Shown here one piece after another: positions 1 to 4,687 of a stretch of DNA of 5,132 bases. The position numbers were made by a program, and so were the translations under genes. The DNA is taken from NCBI GenBank assembly GCA_020345945.1, contig CP070773.1, positions 759,920 to 765,051 on the forward strand. The letters are read 5' to 3'. The notes under the pieces were generated by a model. It searched no databases, was not told the origin of the DNA, and saw only the letters and a program-made list of their open reading frames with translations. Source of the stretch: Candidatus Bathyarchaeota archaeon (GTDB taxonomy: Archaea > Thermoproteota > Bathyarchaeia > RBG-16-48-13 > GCA-020345945). Every line of letters begins with the position of its first letter. Position 1 is the stretch's first letter.

Positions 1-1
1 T

Positions 2-1300
2 ACAAGTGAGGGAGGAGAGGAAGTTGCGGTTGAGGCTTTCAGGAGTGGAGTCGACGACTACGTAGTAAGGAAAGGAGATAAGAAGTCTCGTCACGCTGAG
101 CTTGCACACTCTATAAGTCAAGTTGTTGGAAGGAGGAAGGAAGAGGAGGAGAGGTATAGGACGATAGAGGAAGCGTTGAGAGAGACTGAGAGAAGACTCC
201 TTATAGTCATCGAGAACCTAGGAGCGGGGTTGGGGATTGCAGACAAAGAAGGCATCTTCACTTATGTCAATCCTGAGCGTGCAAGACTGCTAGGATACAC
301 TCCTGAAGAGATGTTAGGAAAACCACAACGTTCCTTCGTCCACGAAGACAGTCTAGAGAGTAGGGACACTGAGATTGAGAAGAGGAAGAGAGGGGAGTCC
401 TCAAGCTACGAGACGAACCTAGTATCAAAGGACGGAAAGATAGTACCTGTCCTCGCGATAGGTACACCTATCCTTGATGAACAAGGCCAATATGCTGGAT
501 CATATGGTCTCATAATCGACCTGACGGAACGTAAGAAGATGGAAAAGGCACTCCTATTGAGTGAGGAGAGATATCGTACTCTTGTAGAGTTGGCTCACGA
601 CGGAATAATGATGACGGAGGGACCGGAGCGAATTATCAGTTTCTCAAATAGGAAGATGGGGGAGATGCTGGGATACGGAGTGGAAGAACTCACAGGTAGG
701 AAATACATAGACCTAGTCCATCCAGACGAGAAGGAAGAATCCTTACGGAATATAGAAACCGATATTGCGTCCAGAAAAGGAGGTATGTATACAAGAAGGC
801 TTGTCAGGAAGGACGGTTCGACAATAGATACTTTGATCTCAATATCCCTTGTAGACCCAAACAGTGAAGCGATGCTACCACGTGCGATTCTCATAATTAC
901 CGATATTACTGAAAGCACCAAGGCCAAAGAGGCTTTGATCCAGGTTACTGGAAGAATCCAAGATCTTGAGAAAGAGGTAGCAGGTCTAAAAGAGGCATAT
1001 CCACCTGGTGTGGAGCAGGAATTGGGAAAGAGGATAGAGATAACCGATCTGCTTCAGCTTCCTGATCATCTCCGGGGAACGCTGATCGGACTTAGCGAGA
1101 TGCGTGAAGCCTCGGCGGGAGAAGTTGCCGAGAAGACGGGAAGAGTCAGAAATATTGAGAGTGTCTACTTGAACCAGCTTCAGAGAATGGGTTTAGTCGA
1201 GAAGTACCGGAAGGGAAGAAGAATCTATTTCCGTGCGAGATCTGTAGGAGGTCGAAGTGTGCGGAGAGTATTAAGGCAACTTTATGGGGAAGGCATATAG
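2..1300 (+). CDS. Receiver-PAS-PAS-winged-helix signalling regulator (5' end outside window)
   Basis: The frame is open from the left edge, so the real start lies outside the window; the TTG at 176 is internal. The 432 visible residues begin with the last third of a response-regulator receiver domain (about 1-43). It has the conserved Thr after strand 4, then AFRSGVDDYVVRKG, which matches the usual GADDYxxK end of receivers. A charged helix (about 44-70) leads into PAS 1 (about 66-176, with GYTPEEMLGK and a closing IIDLTERKK) and PAS 2 (about 190-303, with LGYGVEELTGRKYIDLVHPD and IITDITESTKAKEAL). A short coiled coil (about 305-333) connects to a C-terminal winged helix (about 350-412: LPDHLRGTLIGL, then SVYLNQLQRMGLVEKYRKGR). 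No histidine-kinase HisKA or ATPase domain is present. I infer a cytosolic phosphorelay- or ligand-responsive DNA-binding protein. Domain order is clear; signal and targets are unknown. The phosphoacceptor Asp would lie outside the window. Confidence 0.9.
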   Translation, partial: TSEGGEEVAVEAFRSGVDDYVVRKGDKKSRHAELAHSISQVVGRRKEEEERYRTIEEALRETERRLLIVIENLGAGLGIADKEGIFTYVNPERARLLGYTPEEMLGKPQRSFVHEDSLESRDTEIEKRKRGESSSYETNLVSKDGKIVPVLAIGTPILDEQGQYAGSYGLIIDLTERKKMEKALLLSEERYRTLVELAHDGIMMTEGPERIISFSNRKMGEMLGYGVEELTGRKYIDLVHPDEKEESLRNIETDIASRKGGMYTRRLVRKDGSTIDTLISISLVDPNSEAMLPRAILIITDITESTKAKEALIQVTGRIQDLEKEVAGLKEAYPPGVEQELGKRIEITDLLQLPDHLRGTLIGLSEMREASAGEVAEKTGRVRNIESVYLNQLQRMGLVEKYRKGRRIYFRARSVGGRSVRRVLRQLYGEGI

Positions 1301-1544
1301 GACAAGCTTCGAAAGCCGATTTCCTTCAACGTGACCTCCTCTTCTCCCGACGAATGGAAGAAGAAATATTGTCTCCTATTGGAATCTGATATCCTATGGG
1401 ATAGTTGATGAACAGCCTGTAGAAAGCTAAAGAAACGATAGATCTGAAGAGATCTCTACTAGTTTCTGTTTATCCTCTAGTTTCTGTTTATCCTAGGAAA
1501 GCGAAGCTATCAAAGTCCAATTAAAGGAGGGAAAGGGGGAAGGG
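1301..1544. other. Convergent intergenic region
   Basis: This 244-bp gap separates the 3' ends of the regulator (+) and the slipin gene (-). I find no credible coding frame or RNA gene. It holds a small hairpin TATCC-TATG-GGATA at 1390-1403, an AGATCT-GAAG-AGATCT inverted repeat at 1440-1455, the tandem repeat at 1459-1494, and a purine-rich stretch at 1521-1544. On the - strand that last stretch reads as a C/T-rich tract just after the slipin stop, which could serve slipin transcript termination. No long T-run follows the regulator stop on the + strand. Confidence 0.6.
1459..1494. repeat. Perfect 18-bp tandem duplication
   Basis: Two identical, directly adjacent copies of CTAGTTTCTGTTTATCCT occupy 1459-1476 and 1477-1494. 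The copies match at every base. The repeat follows the AGATCT hairpin and lies in the 3' region shared by two convergent genes. It may be a recent slippage duplication or a doubled protein-binding site; the sequence alone does not decide. Confidence 0.9.
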
Positions 1545-2324
1545 TTAACGCCTTGGTTCAGGTACTTTAGCACCCAAAGTTCCTAGCAGTGAGGGGTTGA
1601 ATCCTTCCGTCGGGAATAGTATTATTGTGTTGCTTTGGTCATGGCTTATGTCAGAGATCGTCTGCAGTTGTCTTAATGCGAACCCGTACTTCGACTTCTC
1701 TAGGTGCGCTGATGCTTTCTGATAGTTCTCTGATGCTTTCTCTTCGGCTTGTGACTTGATCAGTACGCCTCTTGCCTCACGTTCTGCTTCTGCCTGTTGC
1801 GCCATTGCTCTCTGCATACTCTCAGGGATTCCGATGTTCTGTAGTTCCACCCTCTCTATGTCGACTCCCCACTTCTCGGCGACCTCATCGACTGCCTCCC
1901 TCATCCGGGTAGCAATGACCTCTCTTCTTGAAAGGACGTCGTCTAGGTCCATCTCGCCGACAATGTTCCGTAGGGTGACCTGTGAGAAACTGTTCAATGC
2001 TTGGTGTAAGTCTCTGATGTTCAGAACGCTCTTGTTTATGTCGATGATTCTAATGAATGCTACTGCATCCACACGTACCGGTACGTTATCCTTTGTTATC
2101 GTCGCTTGTTCTCGGATATCCATAGGTGTCGTCCTCATGTCACGGACAATCGCATTCTCAACAAACGGATAGGTGAAGTACATTCCGGGTCCTACTGTCC
2201 TGTTGTACTTGCCAAGTCTGAAGACCATTGCCTGATTCCATTCAGAATTTATGCGCAACGAACGGGAAAGGATAACGAGAGTTATGATAGCTAGAGCAAC
2301 TCCGATTATCAACTCTATAACCAT
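1545..2324 (-). CDS. Slipin/stomatin-like SPFH-domain membrane protein
   Basis: The 259-residue protein starts with one hydrophobic membrane segment (about 2-22, IELIIGVALAIITLVIL). An SPFH/band-7 domain follows (about 25-185), with VGPGMYFTYPFVE, the DIREQATITKDNVPVRVDAVAFIRI block and TLRNIVGEMDLDDVLSRRE. Then come the stomatin signature around WGVDIERVELQNIGIPESMQRAMAQQAEAE, a helical stretch, and a C-terminal LRQLQTISDIS segment. Length and layout match prokaryotic slipins, which oligomerise at the membrane and are linked to microdomain organisation and proteolysis. ATG at 2324 was chosen because GGTGA sits four bases upstream (GGTGAGAGA-ATG) and the membrane helix then begins at once. 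A TTG at 2381, also preceded by GGAG, would add a charged 19-residue tail. No NfeD-type protease gene, the frequent partner of this family, is visible alongside. The gene probably has its own promoter. Confidence 0.93.
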   Translation of the reverse strand: MVIELIIGVALAIITLVILSRSLRINSEWNQAMVFRLGKYNRTVGPGMYFTYPFVENAIVRDMRTTPMDIREQATITKDNVPVRVDAVAFIRIIDINKSVLNIRDLHQALNSFSQVTLRNIVGEMDLDDVLSRREVIATRMREAVDEVAEKWGVDIERVELQNIGIPESMQRAMAQQAEAEREARGVLIKSQAEEKASENYQKASAHLEKSKYGFALRQLQTISDISHDQSNTIILFPTEGFNPSLLGTLGAKVPEPRR

Positions 2325-2422
2325 TCTCTCACCATTTTCAGGCTTTGCTTCATCGCGTCGTGCTCCCATTCCAGCTCTCAATCATCTCCTGATCCAGGGT
2401 CTGGGAGAGTCGACAGATCTCT

Positions 2423-2436
2423 CTTTTATTGCTTCC
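2423..2436 (-). promoter_or_regulatory. Candidate slipin promoter (BRE/TATA-like)
   Basis: On the - strand the sequence reads GAAGC followed by AATAAAAG, a weak BRE plus TATA-like box. Initiation about 25 bases downstream would fall near 2398-2400. That leaves a 17-base leader to the alternative TTG start at 2381 or about 75 bases to the favoured ATG at 2324. The match is modest and the region is A/T-rich, so chance is possible. Confidence 0.25.
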
Positions 2437-2535
2437 AGTCGTATCATCAAACTTTTGCAGAGGTTTTTAGTCTTTCTCTCTGTGTTTCTTTACGAAAGGC
2501 TTACTATTTCCTCGAGAATATGTAGAAAGGAAATG

Positions 2536-2564
2536 TCGGTTGGTATCAACCTTCGGTTGACCGA
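2536..2564. repeat. Alternating inverted/direct repeats forming two exclusive hairpins
   Basis: TCGGTTG occurs at 2536-2542 and again at 2553-2559, with CAACC at 2547-2551 between them. CAACC can pair with the left copy (GGTTG-GTAT-CAACC) or with the right copy as part of TCAACC-TTC-GGTTGA. The two hairpins share the middle strand and exclude each other. TCGGT at 2536-2540 can also pair with ACCGA at 2560-2564, enclosing the unit. The pairing is read directly from the sequence; any switching role is inference. Confidence 0.6.
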
Positions 2565-2574
2565 TGGATAACTG

Positions 2575-2610
2575 GCTACAAGGGGAGTATTGTATTCCCT
2601 GTATAGTAGC
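2575..2610. repeat. Composite stem-loop
   Basis: GCTAC (2575-2579) pairs with GTAGC (2606-2610). Inside it GGGGAGTA (2582-2589) pairs with TATTCCCT (2593-2600) around a TTG loop, using two G-T wobbles. Bases 2601-2605 form a bulge. The structure begins about 10 bases after the alternating repeats at 2536-2564, so the two could belong to one structured transcript. The strand is undecided because both strands can fold. Confidence 0.5.
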
Positions 2611-2652
2611 AATCCTTGAAACATGTGAAAACTCGTTTCCAACTATGAATAT

Positions 2653-2665
2653 ATGACGGCGTCAT
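2653..2665. promoter_or_regulatory. Perfect 13-bp palindrome, candidate operator
   Basis: ATGACG-G-CGTCAT is a perfect inverted repeat around one central base. It directly abuts a TATA-like GAATATAT at 2647-2654. Its size and form suit a dimeric winged-helix or helix-turn-helix regulator. It lies between two divergent genes, nearer the metallopeptidase, whose start is 116 bases to the right. The binding protein is unknown. Confidence 0.45.
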
Positions 2666-2683
2666 TTAAACTTAGGGCTAATA

Positions 2684-2697
2684 ATCTATAATGTAAT
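2684..2697 (+). promoter_or_regulatory. Candidate metallopeptidase promoter (TATA-like)
   Basis: ATCTATAATGTAAT is the best TATA-like block on the + strand near the gene. It would give a start site near 2715 and a leader of about 65 bases. GAATATAT at 2647-2654 is an alternative and would place the palindrome at 2653-2665 over the core promoter. Both matches are weak in an A/T-rich stretch. Confidence 0.25.
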
Positions 2698-2780
2698 ATG
2701 TAGGAATCTTTCACTCAGGATGAATATCTAGTGAGTCTCACATAAGGCAGTCTTTTAGGAGACCGTGTAGAAGGGAGATC

Positions 2781-3392
2781 GTGTTGGAGAAGTCGCTGGT
2801 CGAGAATCACCGGAAAGGAGAAAGAACAAATTCAGGCTCATTAGGGAAGGTGAAGATAAAGAGGGATGCGGAGAACAAGACTCCTCTCATTGTATTCTTA
2901 GTCCAGTATCTACTGGGGAGATTAGGAAGGAAGGTGAATGCGCAGACCTATCGGTTTTCTGAATACTTTGAGGGATTTGACCAAGTCGAGGTAGTCAGAA
3001 AAATTTTCGGAAATGAAACTGAGAAGATACTCAACGAGACAAAGATTGAATTCGTATCAAGAATGGGCTATATGGGAGTCAGTGATATCGATGGTCACAT
3101 CATAGTAAGCGCTGACTACCTTAAGCATGGAGATCTGAGACATATCTATCTCGATATAATTCACGAACTTGTCCACGTGAAGCAATTCAGGGAGGGAAAG
3201 AAACTCTTCGATCGAAGATATGGATATACAGAAAGGGTCACAGAGATAGAAGCGTACCAGTATGCTGTAGATGAGGCAAGAAACATTGGAATGAACGATG
3301 AGGAAATATTCCAATATCTTAAGACCGAGTGGATAAGTAGTGAAAAACATAGGAAACTCGCCGAGACCTTGAACGTCAAGGTAAGAGAGTAG
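2781..3392 (+). CDS. Small HExxH zinc metallopeptidase-like protein, family not recognised
   Basis: The 203-residue protein has HELVH at residues 128-132 inside IIHELVHVKQFREGKKLF, the zinc-binding pattern of gluzincin-type metallopeptidases: two His ligands and a catalytic Glu129. About 25 residues on, ERVTEIEAYQYAVDEARNIG supplies Glu155 and Glu157, either of which could be the third ligand. I see no signal peptide or clear membrane helix; the hydrophobic stretch at about 35-46 (PLIVFLVQYLLG) looks like a buried helix. The first 30 residues are charged and probably variable. GTG at 2781 has GGAG three bases upstream; the adjacent TTG at 2784 has better spacing. No prodomain is evident. An intracellular protease or a minimal metal-binding relative are both possible. 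The zinc-ribbon gene lies downstream on the same strand. Coding status is strong; function rests on the motif alone. Confidence 0.85.
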   Translation: MLEKSLVENHRKGERTNSGSLGKVKIKRDAENKTPLIVFLVQYLLGRLGRKVNAQTYRFSEYFEGFDQVEVVRKIFGNETEKILNETKIEFVSRMGYMGVSDIDGHIIVSADYLKHGDLRHIYLDIIHELVHVKQFREGKKLFDRRYGYTERVTEIEAYQYAVDEARNIGMNDEEIFQYLKTEWISSEKHRKLAETLNVKVRE

Positions 3393-3441
3393 GGTGATTT
3401 TTCTATGATCACCATCGTGTATGCCTTACACAAGGTTTTTT
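3393..3441 (+). terminator. Candidate transcription end after metallopeptidase gene
   Basis: Directly after the stop codon, GGTGAT (3393-3398) can pair with ATCACC (3408-3413) around a 9-base loop that contains TTTT. A run of six T follows at 3436-3441. Archaeal termination usually depends on T-tracts, so the T-run is the likelier signal and the hairpin may only protect the 3' end. Confidence 0.4.
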
Positions 3442-3442
3442 G

Positions 3443-3451
3443 CGTATATAT
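3443..3451 (+). promoter_or_regulatory. TATA-like box upstream of zinc-ribbon gene
   Basis: CGTATATAT follows the T-run at 3436-3441. Initiation about 25 bases downstream would fall near 3470-3475. That is after the GTG at 3460 and so argues against that codon as the start of the next gene. The upstream BRE position is T-rich rather than purine-rich, which weakens the match. Confidence 0.3.
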
Positions 3452-3552
3452 CGAGGTGAGTGCTCTTCTACTCGAAGAGCTTAAGTGAGTTTGAGTTCTT
3501 TCATCTCTTCGTCAACGCCACGAGAGAGGACGATACGGGAGAGGTGCAAACC

Positions 3553-3738
3553 TTGGCTATGCACATGATGTCAAGGAAGACCATACACATGATGCCTAGT
3601 AATGCGGTTTGGCGGTGTCTCAGATGCAAGTATGAGAAGAGATTGACAAGGGGGGAATGGCTTGATTCCTGCCCCGAATGTGGATCTTCCCGATATACTT
3701 GGATGGCTGAACACCGGCTTCTCCTCTACTCTAGATAG
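3553..3738 (+). CDS. Small zinc-ribbon protein
   Basis: The reading frame encodes a short basic protein with WRCLRCKYEKR and DSCPECGSSRYTW, a CxxC-x14-CxxC zinc ribbon (Cys22, 25, 40 and 43 when started at 3553, 61 residues). The spacing resembles a rubredoxin-like or RNA-polymerase-type ribbon. The partner could be nucleic acid or protein; I do not recognise the family. The start is uncertain. TTG at 3553 has GGGAGAGGTG six bases upstream, the same geometry as the slipin and SDR starts here. ATG at 3559 is the next choice. The frame also opens at GTG 3460 (92 residues), but there GAGGTGA touches the start codon and the TATA-like box would place the transcript start after it. The N-terminus carries a repeated His-Met-Met. 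It ends 25 bases before the convergent SDR gene. Confidence 0.65.
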   Translation: MAMHMMSRKTIHMMPSNAVWRCLRCKYEKRLTRGEWLDSCPECGSSRYTWMAEHRLLLYSR

Positions 3739-3763
3739 AGCTCATAGGGTGTAGAACAGTAAT

Positions 3764-4555
3764 CTATATCAGTGATTTAATGAAACCACCGTCCACCTGT
3801 ATTGTTGTCCCTGTTACATAGCTGGCTTTCTCGGAAGTTAAGAATACGACGAGGTTAGCAATCTCCTCAGGTCTTGCCAACCGTTTCAGAGGAATACTCT
3901 TGGCCCACTCTTCGACTACATCCGCATAGGACTCTCCAGTCTTCTCAGCTCTGCTCTTCGCCAATTCCACTATCCTTCCTGTTAGTGTCCAGCCTGGACA
4001 AACTGCATTTACAAGAATTCCATATTCAGCCAGCTCGTTTGACAGACTCTTGGTCAGACCTAATATGCCAGATCTGATCGAGTTGGAGAGTATCAGACTC
4101 TTAATTGGCTGTTTGGCCGCGAAAGAAGTCATATTGACGATCCGTCCCCAACCCGCTCTCTGCATATAAGGGACAACCTCGAGGCAACAGTTAACGACGC
4201 TCATCAACAATTGATCGACAGCATCTCGCCAATCTTCTTCAGACGTTTCTAAGAATAGGGAGGAAGGAGGTCCCCCAGTATTATTAACCAAGATATCTAT
4301 ACCCCCAAAACTCTCGACCGTTATCTTCACCAAGGATCTTATCTCACGTCTATTTTGGAGGTCTGTTTGAATAGGGAGAACTTGAGTCTTGGTGGACGTT
4401 TCGATCTCCTTCGCGGTTTCCTTCAGAGTCTCCTTATCCCTAGCACAGACAACAGTCTTCACACCCTCTCCAGCCAGACCACGGGCGATAGCTTTCCCAA
4501 TTCCTCGGCTAGATCCAGTGACGACAGCAGTACGATTCTTTAATCCTAAATCCAT
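3764..4555 (-). CDS. SDR-family oxidoreductase-like protein with substituted catalytic Tyr/Lys
   Basis: The 263-residue protein is a classical-length short-chain dehydrogenase/reductase. The nucleotide-binding TGSSRGIG is at residues 13-20, Asp65 at the adenine-binding position, NNTGG at 91-95, CPGW at 186-189, and VTGTTIQVDGGF near the C-terminus. Arg17 and Arg39 suggest NADPH preference. Ser144 (NMTS) sits where the catalytic serine belongs, but 13 residues later, where Tyr is expected, there is Ser157, and the YxxxK lysine is Arg161 (SNSIR). The catalytic Asn position appears to be Leu. An SDR subgroup with GGPP after the NNxG motif and SNxxR in place of YxxxK is familiar to me, so this is probably not a mutated FabG. 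Substrate is unknown; a non-reductase role is possible. ATG at 4555 has GGTGA five bases upstream; GTG at 4567 would overlap that site. Confidence 0.9.
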   Translation of the reverse strand: MDLGLKNRTAVVTGSSRGIGKAIARGLAGEGVKTVVCARDKETLKETAKEIETSTKTQVLPIQTDLQNRREIRSLVKITVESFGGIDILVNNTGGPPSSLFLETSEEDWRDAVDQLLMSVVNCCLEVVPYMQRAGWGRIVNMTSFAAKQPIKSLILSNSIRSGILGLTKSLSNELAEYGILVNAVCPGWTLTGRIVELAKSRAEKTGESYADVVEEWAKSIPLKRLARPEEIANLVVFLTSEKASYVTGTTIQVDGGFIKSLI

Positions 4556-4572
4556 TCCCCTCACCACAAAGA

Positions 4573-4590
4573 AGAGCCTTAAGATGCTCT
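4573..4590. repeat. AGAGC-N8-GCTCT inverted repeat near SDR start site
   Basis: AGAGC at 4573-4577 and GCTCT at 4586-4590 flank eight bases that include the small palindrome CTTAAG. It lies just downstream of the candidate TATA box and just before the predicted start site. In archaea, repressors often block RNA polymerase at such positions. The half-sites are only five bases long, so chance is possible. Confidence 0.3.
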
Positions 4591-4591
4591 C

Positions 4592-4606
4592 TATTATTAT
4601 TTCGCA
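4592..4606 (-). promoter_or_regulatory. Candidate SDR promoter (BRE + TATA)
   Basis: The - strand reads TGCGAAATAATAATA, a purine/A-rich BRE-like flank running into a TATA-like box at 4592-4600. Initiation about 25 bases downstream would fall near 4570. That gives a leader of about 15 bases with the GGTGA site properly placed before the ATG at 4555. This geometry makes it the best-supported promoter in the window and suggests the SDR is transcribed separately from trmO. Confidence 0.5.
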
Positions 4607-4649
4607 CTTTGATGAGAAGTGGTCGGTAAGGTCGGTTCGCGTATGCTTG

Positions 4650-4671
4650 GGATAGGGGGCTATCCTTTTTT
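4650..4671 (+). terminator. Intrinsic-terminator-like hairpin on the + strand
   Basis: GGATAG (4650-4655) and CTATCC (4660-4665) form a perfect six-base stem around GGGG, immediately followed by six T at 4666-4671. The T-run lies downstream only on the + strand, whereas both flanking genes (trmO and the SDR) are on the - strand. On the - strand the hairpin follows the trmO stop with no T-run after it, so there it could at most act as a 3'-end structure. Confidence 0.5.
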
Positions 4672-4687
4672 GCTGGAAGTCTTCTAA

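Larger units (their letters stand above)
2325..2780. other. Long divergent intergenic region with many inverted repeats
   Basis: This 456-bp stretch separates the divergently transcribed slipin and metallopeptidase genes. I find no convincing coding frame. It contains candidate promoters for both sides, alternating inverted repeats at 2536-2564, a composite stem-loop at 2575-2610, a perfect palindrome at 2653-2665 and weaker inverted repeats at 2713-2736 (ACTCA/TGAGT) and 2735-2763 (GTCTC/GAGAC). The density of inverted repeats between 2530 and 2670 is higher than in the other gaps of the window. It could be a control region, or a small structured RNA. Confidence 0.5.

Noticed and set aside
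176..178. TTG at 176 as the start of the PAS regulator
   Set aside because: The frame is open back to the left edge and encodes a recognisable receiver-domain end (SGVDDYVVRKG), so 176 is internal.
595..927. - strand open frame inside the PAS regulator
   Set aside because: It is a mirror of the PAS coding sequence, with no recognisable motif and no ribosome binding site that I could see.
1756..2172. + strand open frame antisense to the slipin gene
   Set aside because: The translation is Ser/Thr/Met-rich low-quality sequence with no domain, fully inside a well-supported gene on the other strand.
2251..2571. + strand open frame entering the divergent intergenic region
   Set aside because: It begins antisense to the slipin N-terminus and continues through repeats and promoter-like sequence; the peptide has no domain and no clear ribosome binding site.
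3057..3433. - strand open frames overlapping the metallopeptidase gene
   Set aside because: They lie opposite a gene with a clear HExxH motif, and their translations show no domain features.
4630..4650. tRNA T-arm-like sequence (GGTTCGCG)
   Set aside because: No matching acceptor, D-arm or anticodon arm could be placed around it.
4389..4655. + strand open frame across the SDR 5' end that finishes near the + strand terminator-like hairpin
   Set aside because: Its position next to the hairpin was tempting, but most of it is antisense to the SDR coding region and its translation is Ser/Val/Arg-rich without motifs. A non-coding transcript would explain the hairpin equally well.
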